From: Globomyces pollinis-pini
Taxonomy: Eukaryota; Chytridiomycota; Chytridiomycetes; Rhizophydiales; Globomycetaceae
DNA: 64,000 bases
Direction: 5' to 3'
Assembly: GCA_025399215.1 (NCBI GenBank)
Contig: MU621127.1
Span: 1 to 64,000, forward strand
Shown here: in pieces, positions 44,554 to 56,734 of the stretch
How the letters are laid out: each line of letters starts with the position of its first letter
Numbering within the stretch: position 1 is the first letter of the stretch
Translations under genes and position numbers: made by a program
The notes under the pieces: model-generated
Database searches by the model: none
The model's input: the letters and a program-made list of their open reading frames with translations, nothing else
Told to the model about the DNA's origin: nothing

Positions 44554-47500
44554 ATGGAAGATTCTCAAGACTCGAATTCCTTATTCGGTTCTTTAAGACG
44601 TCCTACGTTATTCAGATCATCAGAACGTCAAAAAGATAATGTAGGGAGACGTCCAACTTTATTCAGTCCATTCACAGACTCAAGGAAAAGAAATGGAACT
44701 CTATCAAGACCGGAAAGAAGAACTACTATCAAAAATCCAAATATGTTCCAGAAACCACCAGAAAAACCAAGTGTCTGGGTACTGTTTTCTTGGGCAGTGA
44801 CATGTTGTCTCCCATCTTTTATTTTAAAGTGCTGTATATCTAAACCACAACAACAAGCTTGGAGAGAAAAAATCGCATTATGCTTCATTGCAGCACTATT
44901 TATGGCCTTCACTGTCTTCTTCCTAGTATACTTTGAAAAGGCTCTTTGTCCTCCAGATTTAGAGTTAAACATCCCATTAAACGTATTTGGTAAAAGACTT
45001 ACTCTTGTTAATTGTGATAGGTGGTGTTGTGATTTTTGGTAAAATGTACCATGTCTCCAAAATGATCCCACCTTACAACACTTTATTTGAAGGAACAGAT
45101 TCAGATCTTGCTAATGCTGGAACTGACGTCAGTCAAGCATTCAAAACAGCTGATATCACTACCTGCCAAAGTTCTCAAGCTTCAAAATTTCAGTTTTCAA
45201 AAACAAAACATATTTGTGAACCAGATGATTGTTTGAATTTGGAGGATTTGAAAAGAAATTACAATTTAGTAGAATTCACCAATTATCAAGTCATTTCTTT
45301 GGTATCAACCTTATAGTTAACTGTAGACTGGTTCAAACAAATCTTTAACTGTCAATTCGTATCCTTCATTTGATTGGAAAGATATTCGTGAACGCAATCT
45401 TGTGGCATATGGAAATACTGGTATTGGATTGTTAATATTAACATATATAGTGTTGAATTTCGAACCTTACTTGTTACAGAATCCCAACCCAATCCCAAAT
45501 GATGCCGCAGATGCCTTGATTAGAAAATCTCGTACAATGACCGATATCACTTTGTTGCTCTCAAGCAGTAAAGAAGTTCAAGGAGACGCAAGGGATTGTT
45601 TAGTAAACAAGTTTTATGCTGGGCAGTTAACACATCAAACTGTTGGATGTATCCTTTCACAGATCATTATATGGGTGGTTTCTTTTATAATATTAGGTAT
45701 CACTTTTTCAAAGTTTTTCATGGCCATTGCCTTTGACTGGTTTGTCGCTACCAGGTTATGCAAGGAACCCAGAGCCAACACGATAAGTAACAAATACGCA
45801 ACCATCGCTTCAGCGCGGCCTATTTTACATGACAATGATGTACAGGCTCCTGCCGCATTGAGACCTAGTCCATATGCTACCGATTATGACTTGTACACAG
45901 TACTTTTGGTCACTTGTTACTCAGAAGGATACGCTTCTATCAAAGGAACAATTGATTCATTAGCAGTAACTCACTATGATGATCAAAAGAAACTTTTGTT
46001 TGTGATTGCAGATGGAATTGTCAAAGGATCTGGAAATGAAAAGTCAACTCCTGATATATTGCTCGATATGATGGAATTCGATACTCGTTTCTCTAAAAAC
46101 CCACACCCTCAATCTTATATTGCAGTTGCAACTGGATCTAAACAACACAATATGGCCAAAGTTTACGCTGGATACTATAAAATTGATGGACGTCGAGTTC
46201 CAATGATCTTGATTGTCAAATGTGGTACACCAGAAGAAATGAACCATGATGCAGAAGGAAATATTATTGGAAAGCCTGGAAATCGAGGAAAACGAGATTC
46301 ACAATTAATTTTAATGCGGTTTTTTTCAAGAGTTACTCAAGGAGATTATATGTTCCCATTAGAATATGATATATTCCGTAAAATCCATCATATCACTGGA
46401 GTGACGCCTGATTTCTTTGAAGCAGTGTTGATGGTTGATGCTGATACTCAAGTTGAACGACCTTCTTTACGATATTTAATCAACACTCTTCAAAATAACC
46501 ATAAAATCATCGGACTTTGTGGTGAGACACAGATCACAAACAAATCCCAATCATGGGTAACGATGATTCAAGTTTTTGAATACTTCATCTCCCATCAATT
46601 GGGTAAAGCGTTTGAATCCTTGTTTGGAGGTGTTACTTGTCTACCCGGATGTTTCTGTATGTGGAGAATCAAATCCATTGATAGTGAAGGGAATTCAACA
46701 CCCATTTTAGGAAATCCAGATATTGTTGAACAATACTCTACAAATGAAGTTTTTACTCTCCACCAAAAGAATTTGTTGTTACTTGGTGAAGATCGATTTT
46801 TGACTACCAGTATGTTGAAACAATTTCCAAAACGAAAAACAGTTTATGTTTCCAAAGCGATTTGTTATACTGTTGTACCTGATGATTTCCGAACTCTTTT
46901 ATCACAACGTCGTCGTTGGATCAATTCGACCATTCATAATCTCATGGAATTGGTTTTTGTTAGTAATCTTTGTGGAACCTTTTGTTTCTCAATGCAGGTA
47001 ATTTTTAATCAATTTATTTTAGTTTCTGGTATTGATGGATTTAATCTCGACTGCTGTTTTGCCAGCTGGTTTACTTGCAACATATTATTTATTGTATAAT
47101 ATTGCCATTGATCCTCCTTCGGCTTCTGACATAACTGCGTATATGATGGCTGTTACCATGATTGTTGTTATTTTCTTGCCTGCATTCTTGGTATTGTTTA
47201 CAGGTCGAAAATTATCAAACATCTTTTGGATGGTTATTTATTTGATTGCATTACCAATTTGGCAATTTGTTCTTCCACTGTATGCATTTTGGAATTTTGA
47301 TGACTTTTCATGGGGTGAAACTCGAAAGGTAGCAGGTGAAAAGGAGAGTCGTGATGGTCATGGTGGAGATGATGGGACTTTTGACAATTCTGTAGTTCCA
47401 TTACGTCGATGGGAAGACTATGAAGCTAATTGGAGAAAGAATCGGTTATCTGCTCAGATTCCAGGGACCAAAGCATATAATGCTATTACATCTAAACGTG

Positions 47501-47586
47501 GTGAAGGTAGTAGTCATCAACAAGGCAGTATTTCACATCGAGTTAAAACCAATCCACGTATTGTTGCCATTCAACATGATCGTTAG
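44554..47586 (+). CDS. Chitin synthase, division 2 (Chs3-like, class IV type)
   Basis: Exons 44554-44989, 45021-45301, 45327-46997 and 47023-47586 give 983 residues; introns are 31, 25 and 25 nt. Two N-terminal membrane helices are followed by a cytochrome-b5-like stretch ([13 protein letters not shown]) and another helix. The GT2 core has A-D-G, the metal-binding D-A-D-T-Q-V, E-D-R-F and the signature Q-R-R-R-W. C-terminal helices are present. Order and length match Chs3/class IV enzymes, which polymerise UDP-GlcNAc into wall chitin at the plasma membrane. The start at [12 protein letters not shown] was preferred over an upstream Met. There is no myosin motor domain, so classes V and VII are excluded. 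Confidence 0.93.
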
Positions 47587-47760
47587 TTTATATCACCATA
47601 GCAATAAATTAAAATGTTCTTTAATCATTTCCTTCATTATTCTGACCTTGTTCTATCCATCCTTGATTATTCCTATTCAATTGCTACTCATCAAACTCTT
47701 TTTCTAGTGATCAAATTCACGCGAATTTCAAATTTGAAACTTTTTTCTCAAAGAATTCCA

Positions 47761-48732
47761 ATGTCCGGACCACCAGCAACAATCTACTCTGCAGAACAGT
47801 AATAGAATGACCATCTCAAACCAAATAGAATTGTCATTCCACCGGAATTACCCGAAATTTTAAAGAATTATGCTAAATATATCATTAAACAACAACCTAA
47901 AGATATCATCATAGCATCTTCAGAGTAATAAATCTATCCTTTTCATGATATTATTAGGTAATTAGAAAAAGGTTGTTGAATTGATACTAGATACTTTGGT
48001 CGATTATCAACTCAAACTAAACAATTACAAGGAGGAAAATTATCCAAACAACAACTCTTGACATTTTATAAAAAAGTTATTTAAAATATGAACCTAAAAA
48101 AAACTAGTTTTCAATTTCTAAACCAAATGTCACGAAATTGGATATTCAAGAAGGTTGTGAATGGGCGGATGTACCATTACATCAAGTTGCGGATACATTA
48201 ACGTATATACAGTTGGATTGATGTATAGTGTTGGAGATTGGACGGGTGATTCTGCACCTTGGATTAACTTTTGGGCTCTCTTATGCGCTTCCGTTGTAAT
48301 TTTATATTATATCCAAATCATTTATTTTTATTCGTAGGCTGGAGTATTTTGATTGTTTTGTTGATTGTATTAGAATTTATTGGCTACGTTGTTGTTGATT
48401 ATTGAATTGGTTTCGGAAGGTGGTCAAGTGAATTTAACGTTGGTCAGAACAGCTTTTGAATTTTTATCATCTAAAGATTCTGAAGTTTCTGATGAAATTA
48501 TTTCAAATATTGGAATTTCAGTATCATCTACAAATGGGTATGAAACAAAACAATGACATTGATGTTTTATAGGTCTGTAGTTTCTTCAGATGCTTTAATT
48601 GCTTCAATTACTCAAAGTTTTACAGCTAAACCTGTGGTGACAAATGAAGTGGTCGAGTCGGAAGTCACAGAGGATGTGGAAATGACAGAAGAACAACCTG
48701 TAGTTGATGGTAATGAACCACCTACTGAATAA
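47761..48732 (+). CDS. Ropporin-1-like / radial spoke protein 11 (RIIa dimerisation-docking domain)
   Basis: Eight exons: 47761-47798, 47829-47924, 47991-48075, 48108-48202, 48229-48295, 48338-48343, 48374-48537 and 48573-48732. Together they encode 236 residues, against 230 in human ROPN1L. The N-terminus after exon 1 reads I-V-I-P-P-E-L-P-E-I-L-K-N-Y-A-K, then K-Q-Q-P-K-D-I-I-I-A-S-S-E-Y-F-G, the RIIa fold that binds AKAP-like helices in radial spokes. The middle has P-W-I-N-F-W-A-L-L-C, matching the ROPN1L KWINFLALGC block. Such genes exist only where motile 9+2 flagella are built, which points to a zoosporic fungus. Exon 6 is six nucleotides long. Confidence 0.85.
47925..47990 (+). other. 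Intron made of two abutting 33-nt intron-like units
   Basis: The segment reads GTAATAAATC...TTATTAG directly followed by GTAATTAG...GATACTAG. Each half is 33 nt with its own GT and AG. It can be spliced as one 66-nt intron or as two without an exon between. Confidence 0.55.
48338..48343 (+). other. Six-nucleotide micro-exon (GCTGGA)
   Basis: Flanked by an AG acceptor at 48336-48337 and a GT donor at 48344-48345. It codes Ala-Gly in phase 0. Including it makes the local length equal to human ROPN1L (C-S-M-L-G-G-S-L against C-A-S-V-A-G-N-L). Confidence 0.55.
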
Positions 48733-48873
48733 TCGTATCGATGATCAACTTTTTATTACCTTAGAAATTGGAATAAACTATTGATACTGTATTAATAGTT
48801 GATGTTATTGATATAAGAGTGTTTAGTTCGATAGATTGACTATATTAAATCATTTAAATCAATTGGTCAATAT

Positions 48874-50632
48874 TCATTCTTCTAATGAAAGTTCTTGATC
48901 TACATTATCTTCTACATCTTTTGCAAAATCAAATGTAAAAAGGCTAGTTGTTTGATTTTCCGTCATCAATTCCCAATTTGATTTCTTGGCAGATTTATCA
49001 ACACAATTGGTGAATGTATCTATATTTTTATATATCTCTGGTTTATGTTGTTTTAAACCTGATAGAAAACTTTGATACAAATTTTCTCCACAAAATCCAG
49101 AAATTTGATCCGGTCTATAGTTTAAAATCAATTTTTTTCTTACTTTTCTTTACAAAACTTGAGAACTTGTTTTAAATTTTCTTGACCAACAAAGTTTTGT
49201 GTTAAAGCAATTCCTAGGTATATGAATTAAGATTGATAGTTACCTGGTTCTAAATTCATTACACAATGCCACCATTGATTGGGTACAAAAATAATTTCAC
49301 CAGGATTACATACTGCTTCAATTGGTCTTAATTCTGGTGGTAAATTTTGAGCTTCTTGATAATAATTCTAACGATATTAGTGATTGAAACATAATTTGTT
49401 ACCATGAACCATTCGGTAAGAGAAACGGGAGAAGTGACTTCACTACCGTCTGCACTGGGAAAGACACCAGGGGGAATTTGATTTGGAGGAAACATAATCC
49501 ACTTTTTTCTTCCTGTAATACAAGCATTCCATGCACTAGCTTTGATAATTTAGTAAATAATTTCAAATTCTGCATGTAAAAACAAATGTGTAGTTTGGTA
49601 ACATAAAAACTTCTACGTGTAATTTGGTATAATAAAAACATCTATGTGTAATTTGGTATCATAAAAACTACTATGTGTAATTTGATATATAAATACAAAA
49701 AAATGTATGGTGATATGACAATTATTCTTACTTGAATTTGGATCAACATGAAATGTGCTTCCGGATCGTTGAGGACCAATAATCAACCAACGATAATCTG
49801 GACGATCCTTTCCAAGAACAGCAAATAAATCCATATCAAAATATTCAGGTACAGTAAAATCTGATTTTAATTCCCCAAAAGTACAAGATTTATCAAACAA
49901 GTATAAAGGAGATTCTTCATTACAATTCATCATGTATTGATAATAATTTTCAAAATTGATTTGAACAGCTTCAGCTTGATATACATCAATTGATTTTAAA
50001 TTGCAAAAGAAATCGAAATTCCATTTTTTCATTGCTGGCCATTTTGTTACTACATCTGTTAAAATGACAGGTTTATTTGGAATTCCATATTCTTCAATAA
50101 ATTCTTTCATACTGAGATTGGACCTACGATCAATATTGTCTGTGGTCACACCACAGAGTTCATCCAGAGGTACTGATAAACATCTCCAATGAGTATATAA
50201 ATAATCGGAATAAAATCCTTGAGTTTTTATAATCACGTCTGGTATAAATTGATTAGGACATTTTAGAAACTTATAAGTGTTTCTCCAATTGCCTTTAAAT
50301 TGAAAGTTCCCATTGTATTCTTTTATAACCAATTGTTTCCATAAATCATCATGATAAGTGAATATGTAAAAAGCTTTTGAAGTTTGAGATAGAATTGGTA
50401 ATAAATTAGGATGAAATGATTCTAGACAACGAAGTAATAATTCATCACCTAGTATAGCAAATTGACCTAAACCTGATATTTTTGATGGTTTTATTCCATT
50501 ATCCGAGTCCAAGAAAGAATTTCCGAATGGTTTTATACCGTAAGGATGTAAGAAAGTCGAATGCCTTAGTACTGAAGCATTATTCTTTTTTCTTGTTGAA
50601 TGAATGGTTTGAAGTTTTCTTTTTTGGTTCAT
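48874..50632 (-). CDS. F-box/JmjC-domain protein, JMJD6-like oxygenase
   Basis: The first exon runs from 50632 (MNQKRKLQTIHSTRKK) to 49732; a 192-nt intron (49540-49731) and smaller introns follow, to the stop at 48874-48876. A basic N-terminus is followed by an F-box (L-G-D-E-L-L-L-R-C-L and D-D-L-W-K-Q-L-V). The JmjC domain then shows the PSR/JMJD6 hallmarks Y-R-W-L-I-I-G-P-Q-R-S-G-S-T-F-H-V-D-P-N, with His and Asp iron ligands, then S-A-W-N-A-C across the intron, P-P-G-V, and the distal His in Q-W-W-H. These enzymes are Fe(II)/2-oxoglutarate lysyl hydroxylases or Arg demethylases in the nucleus. The 192-nt intron is the longest I resolved; it holds a tandem repeat. Confidence 0.88.
49587..49690. 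repeat. 29-bp tandem repeat inside a JmjC-gene intron
   Basis: Units start at 49587, 49616 and 49645, with a partial fourth at 49674. Each begins TGTGTA or CGTGTA and contains TTTGGTA and ATAAAAAC. It lies wholly within intron 49540-49731. Confidence 0.85.
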
Positions 50633-50748
50633 TTTGATAAAAAGTAAAACAAAGAATTGGAAACTTGGACAAAGCAGTTACTTTGACTGTATTTAGTATG
50701 AATGTATGTATTGTAATTAGTATGACTGTATGGAATGTATTTAGTTTT

Positions 50749-50805
50749 AGTATTAGTTATAGTACTAGTTGTAGTACTAGTTGTAGTACTAGTACTAGTA
50801 GTATC
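50749..50805. repeat. AGTTGTAGTACT-type tandem/palindromic repeat
   Basis: A run of overlapping AGTACTAGTT and GTAGTACTAG units in the 294-bp divergent region between the JmjC and TFIP11 genes. AGTACT and ACTAGT are self-complementary, so the tract has many small dyads. Confidence 0.75.
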
Positions 50806-50926
50806 CTAATATTCTTTTCATTGTAATACCTTTTACCATTGAATTTAAAAAGTATTTTCAATTGGATGAAATTGTTTTCCTTCAATTTCAAATAAAAATT
50901 TATTGGATTCATTCAAAAACTTGAAA

Positions 50927-53583
50927 ATGTACTCAAGTGACGACGATCAAAATTATCATAATTCAAATAATCAAATTAATTCAAGTGATGATGATCATAC
51001 TACAAGGAATCAAATCAATTTCATTAAAAGTCAGTCAATTTCATCAGATTCAGATTCTTCAGATGATGAACCTACTTTTATTCCAATAAAAAGAAACAAG
51101 GATCAAGAAGAAGAAGAATTAAATAACGATTTACAATCATTCTCAAATCGTTTCTCAAATACCAATCATATACCCAATGTAGATTTAAAGGAATCAAAAA
51201 CTAATATCAAAATGAATCTAGAAAATCAAGTATTTAATCAAGTACCAATTAATACTCCTCACAATTTCCCTCAAAATAATCCAAAAATATTCTCAAAATC
51301 TTCAAAAATTTATTCAAATGATAAAGTATTCAAATCATTCATTCACTAATCAATACAGTCTAAAAAATCAAAATTCAATCCAATTGGATCTGTAAATCAA
51401 AATCCTGTTCTACCTTCAAAAGATTTCGCTCAATTTGAAAAACATTCAAAAGGAATTGGTTCAAAATTGTTGATGAAAATGGGTTATAAACCTGGTCAAG
51501 GGTTAGGGAAAGATGGTTCTGGTATTAGTACTCCAATTGATGTAAAATTGAGACCTACAAAAATGGGATTAGGACATGGAGGGTTTGATGTAATCTAATC
51601 TTATAATTCATTATAGGAACGTACTGAAGCTGTTAAAAAGGAATATGAAGAAAAATCAGAACAACTGGAAGCTGAAAAGGTTTATTTTTTGGTTCTAATA
51701 GGATTAGTTTGGTCCAAAACAACGTTGGAAAAAGAAAGGTTAGAATACGAAAATGGACTCATGATAGGAATTAAACAAAGAAAACCTAGGTATTTAACAG
51801 CTGATCAACTTATCATGGAAATCAATGCCCAAACAGTTCCTACACAAGCACAACCCATATCAACCAAAATTCGTGATCTAACTGGACGAGAAGAAAAAAT
51901 TCTATCCAACATATCAGAATTAAATCAACCTGATGAATATGATACTACTGAACGATTCCCAGAGTTACGACACAATGTTAAAATCATTGCTGAATCCTCA
52001 AAAACTGATTTATCTCAACTAGCACGTCAAATTAAAATTGAAGAATCAAAAGTAGATCATGATACACAACTAATACAATCACTTCATCAATCCATACAAC
52101 AAGATAAACTTAATCTATCACGTCTATCCAAAGTAAAATTTAGCAAGCTAATCTGTCAGGTCAAAGAAATCTTGAATGAAACTCAACAGATTTACAAATC
52201 AAATCAAACTGAATTGTTATCAAAAGATTTGAATATTCAACGAGTATCCGATTTATTTGCACCATGTTTTAACAAACTCGTAACTGAATATCAACCGGAG
52301 TATCAACAATACCAATTAGATTACCATCTCATATCAGTTCTATCCCCTATATTCCAAAACTTGTTGCGTGAATGGGATCCATTACAACAACCACTTTATT
52401 GTATGGATTTATTGCGAAATGTATTTTGAATTTATTTGATTGTAGTGGACTGGATTATTGGCATATCATGCCCCAGAAACGCATACAGCGGAAATGACTG
52501 CTTTTGAGACGATGTTGGCTAATATTTGGTTACCTAAGCTACGCCAATCGATAAAGTAATGGTGTTTTTATATGTTTATATCGTAGTAATGATTGGAATC
52601 CTGAACAACCAGACTCGATTATTCAACTAATTGATCAATGGGATAAATCGAAATTGTTACCACCTTGGTTGTTTCATAATATAGTGTCCCAATTGATTAT
52701 ACCCAAGTTGGAGGGACGATTGGAAACTTGGGATTTCAAGGATGGTTATCATATCCATACATGGCTGTTTCCATGGTTGCCGATTTTGGGGGAACGTATG
52801 GATGATTTATGGGTGACGACTCGACAACTATTACAATCGTATTTAACCAAGAATTGGACTCCTGATGATCCAATCGGACTCAAGATTGTATCCTGTTGGG
52901 CGGATGTAATTATTTTTGTAAGATAACGTTAGGTATTTGGAGAGTATGAATTACAATTATTACTTACTCGATCAATCTTACCAAAATTGATTGAACATTT
53001 ACAAACAAATTTTAAGATTAACCCCGCATCACAAGATCTTCAACCATTATTAGATACCTTTCAATGGTCTGAAATCATTCCAACACATTTATTTTCACAT
53101 TTAATTGAAACTCAATTTTTTGAACCATGGAAACAAATTTTATGGACTTGGATTACATCACCACAATCCAATTTAGATGAAATTACACAATGGTATCAAA
53201 GTTGGAAACAAATCTTTATCAATTATAAATTACAAAATCTAACATCTGTTAAAGATGGATTCCGAATTGGATTAGATATGATGAATCAAGGTATGACCAA
53301 TCCAACACAATTTATTCCATCCACCACACAACCTACAATAACCAAACCTATCCAGGCTACCATTGGCGACATGACCTTTAAAGATCTTGTTGAAACCCTT
53401 TGTGGAGAACATGATGTTGAATTTGTACCATTATTGAAACGTCATGAGAATGGTAAGGAATTGTATCGAATTGGGAAATTAAATGTTTATATCGATGATG
53501 GATTGTTGTTTGTACAAACTAAAGGTTCGTATCGGTTCATGTCGATTGATGATGCTATTGATCTTGCCAAACAATCTCTTTGA
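50927..53583 (+). CDS. TFIP11/Ntr1 (Spp382) spliceosome-disassembly G-patch protein
   Basis: A multi-exon gene from ATG 50927 to TGA 53583. The N-terminus is acidic with S-S-D-D-D repeats (TIP_N type). The G-patch follows: G-I-G-S-K-L-L-M-K-M-G-Y, then G-Q-G-L-G-K-D-G-S-G. After two short introns (28 and 29 nt) comes F-G-P-K-Q-R-W-K-K-K-G, then the GCFC domain with W-T-G-L-L-A-Y-H-A-P, I-H-T-W-L-F-P-W-L-P-I-L-G and F-G-E-Y. Ntr1 binds and stimulates the helicase Prp43 to release intron lariats. The longer frame to 50903 begins with TTG and was not used. The frame near 51689 runs through intron sequence, so it is not a start. Confidence 0.92.
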
Positions 53584-53747
53584 CATTTGTAGACTTTTTT
53601 TTTATATAAATCTAAAATATATAAAAAATCATCACCTGCACTTTACATTTACTCATTTTAAAAACAAACAAAATTAATGAATGATGTATATCGTTAATTT
53701 TAGAAATATATTAATCTGATACATCAACACCATCCTAAAAAACTATA

Positions 53748-55893
53748 TTAATAATGATAATATACGATATGATTCCAAAGATAACCCGAATAAAGTTCCA
53801 CTTCTTTCAACATTCCCAAACCTTTATAATAATCCACCAAAAATGAATACGCATCATTCAACTTTTCACCATTAGACTATAAGATTAAAAAATTGATTGG
53901 TCATTGGGTTACCAAATGTAGATTTTGGAAATGTTCATTGATATATTTCAAATAAAGTTTAGAGATGGTGATATTGAATTTAGTGTTTTTTAAATTGAGG
54001 TAAAGTTCAGCACATTTTGCATAATCAATAATGAGTATGATATCACAATTGATGGCACGATGTAAACATTTGATGGCTTGATGGATATTGTTTGTGGATT
54101 CATATGATGATGATAATGCTCCCCACATACGTGCATCATTTGGTCTAGTAGGTTAATTGATCAATATCAACCTAATGGCTGTTGCTTTTTGGTAATAGTA
54201 AATGGAATAATTGTATAGTTGTAGGATATCATATGCTTGACCTAATCCAAACCTATAATAATCAAAATGTTTTGGTATCTTTTTACCATGCTCTATAATC
54301 TTTTGGATTGATTTCTAAAGGTTAAAAAAAAATTGAATGAATATGTACCGGTTGCTCTTCGATAGACTTCTATAGCTGCTTTTGGATTATGTGTTTCTAT
54401 ATATTCATGACCAAGTAAAATCCATGCTGATGAGTAAGATTGATCTAATTTGATGGCTTTTGAGAAACTATCAATTGCTTTTTGATGATCATCCTTTGAA
54501 CTATAATAATTGCCTTTGATTTTTAAATATCGTAATTGTACCTAATCATTAAAATATTGAATCTAATCAGTTGTACCTTTTTATAAAAATATGGTAAATG
54601 AAAAAAATACCTAATGAATAAATGAAAAAAGGTTTTGTTGAATCACCTATACAAACACAAGATTCAGGTCTGAATGGATTCCAAGAACTTATATGATGAG
54701 CCAAATCACATAATTTATCAAGTTGTTTACGTACATACAAAACATTTGAATAGACATCCATAGATTCCATCAAAAAAGGATCTATTTCATTAATATGATC
54801 AAAAAGTAATTCAGATTGTTCAAAATCTATTAATCATTAAAAAAAGAAGCGTATTACCTAAATGATTTAGCGATAATATTCAAACCTCCAATGTTATGAT
54901 ATAAAATAGCACGTTGAATTTGACAAAATCTATTATTGGGTGCTAACGTATTTTGCATTTCAATGATTGGTTCCACAGCTTCCAATCCTTGATAGAGGTC
55001 ATTTAAGGTTTTGATTTCAAAAGCTTGTTTTACAAATGAAGCTGGTAATTGTACTATGATTTCATTATACTAGGGAATGAGTTGGTAAATTGATTTACCT
55101 TAACATTATGAATTTTAAATGGATTACCTCATTCGTTAGGTTTTTTGAATGGATTACCTGGCAACTGTTAGTTTGATTTCAGTACCTATGCAATTTAAGA
55201 TATGAGTATATTACCTAAACAAATTTAGACATAAACACATTACCTAAAGATTAAGAAAAGATAAACAAAACCATTTCCATAGTTTCAATCAAAGAATTCA
55301 ATTCCAACCAAGCAGACCAATTCCAAGGATATTTATTTATCGATTGAATCAAAGCTTGTTTTGCATCATCCAAACGATCTACCAATTTACAAACCACACC
55401 ATATCTATGTAGTTTTTTAGGTGAATTAAAATTACAAGTATAGGATAAAACTATCAGGATGATTATTGTGAATATAATTTTCTAATGAATCTAATAATTC
55501 TTTATAAAGACCAATTGAATGATTAGCTTTATAAAATTAAGATAAAGATTGAATACATTTTTTTGACAAGTCATGAATGATTGTATTTGAATGAATGGCC
55601 AAGAAGGAAGCATAAAATGCCAAGAATATTGATTTTGTATCTGTTTGATTTCTTAGAGTATGAGTACATCTTTTGAATTCTTTAAGATCAAATAATGATT
55701 TTGCGTAAAGGAATAGCGTATGATTATAAGATTTCATTGAATTATTTTGATTTGTTGGAATCGAATCTTTGGTATCCGAAAGACAAGATTGAGCATTGGT
55801 TGATTGTGAATGAATGATATAATCCATTAACCAATGACTTGCAAATATTAATCCTCTATCGTTTAGATCGTTGATATAATCCAATGTGGACAT
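53748..55893 (-). CDS. Anaphase-promoting complex subunit 8 (Cdc23), TPR protein
   Basis: A multi-exon gene on the minus strand, from MSTLDYINDLNDRGL (55893) to the TAA at 53748-53750. The N-terminus shows the Cdc23 pattern of R-G-L-x-x-A-S-H-W followed by L-Y-A-K-S-L-F-D-L-K-E-F-K-R. TPR units later carry the characteristic N-V-L-Y-V-R-K-Q-L, G-N-Y-Y-S-S-K-D-D-H-Q-K-A-I and W-I-L-L-G-H-E-Y-I-E, then R-A-W-F-G-L-G-Q-A-Y. The APC/C is the ubiquitin ligase that drives anaphase and mitotic exit. The region 55070-55260 contains several acceptor-like sites, and I could not fix its small exons. Confidence 0.87.
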
Positions 55894-56053
55894 TTTTAGG
55901 TAAAAAACACTTTTCTTAACTACTAGTTGAATAGTATCTAATTGGTAGGTAAAAGTAACTAATTGGTAGATGAAATGCTAGTTGAATAGTAACCAGATTC
56001 AAGTACTCGCAACTCAAAATGAAATCAAAAGGAATGCAAAAGAAACAAAATGA

Positions 56054-56572
56054 TTATTTTGAGATACCAATGACACCACAACAAACACGAGCACCAGCAT
56101 TACCAGTAGTTTTTGATAATTCATGAGTGGTTAAACCAAGATCATCAGCATCACCATGACAAACAACAGTACGACCAATAACGGAATGAGGTCCAATGAG
56201 TTTTACTTGAGCATCTGACATGACGACTTTTACGGTCCCATCAGCTTGAGCTACGACATTACCCAAGTCTCCAGCATGACGAATTGCAGCATCTGGAGCA
56301 CCATGGGTGAGACCATTTGGATTGTAGTGACCCCCAGCAGATACACAACCATTAGTGTTATCACCGAATTCACTTTTATGATTAGTAAATAATTAATTGA
56401 TACTGAATGTGGAAACCGTGGTTACCAGGAGTGAGACCTTGTAAAGAGATGGTGATAGTAGTTGGATCTGATTCCACCTTTTTATTAGTATTCAAGTTCT
56501 TACTGATTGTTCGAAAGAGACTGTTCCAGATACATTTGAATCACCTTTTAAAACACAAACAGCTTTTACCAT
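56054..56572 (-). CDS. Cu/Zn superoxide dismutase
   Basis: Exons on the minus strand are 56572-56504, 56477-56404 and 56372-56054, giving 153 residues, the usual length for cytosolic SOD1; introns are 26 and 31 nt. The second junction rebuilds G-N-H-G-F-H-I-H-E-F-G-D with copper-binding His. The bridging and zinc region is G-G-H-Y-N-P...H-G. The C-terminal part has [14 protein letters not shown] with the last copper His, and [13 protein letters not shown]. The start [11 protein letters not shown] fits the family and there is no targeting peptide. It dismutates superoxide in the cytosol and intermembrane space. Confidence 0.96.
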
Positions 56573-56734
56573 CTTGAAAATAAAATTGAAAATTTCAACT
56601 TTCTTTTTTATCCGCATCAAAAGTGGCTCATTCTGATCATGCAAAACTAACTTTAAAAAATGTAAAGTTTAATTAAAGTTTAAAGTAAGTCAATTACTCA
56701 TCATGAATCATTTGTAAATAATGCCTTTTATTCC

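Noticed and set aside
51689..51770. Start of a separate gene at 51689
   Set aside because: The sequence there is intron and frame-shifted exon of TFIP11; splicing yields F-G-P-K-Q-R-W-K-K-K-G.
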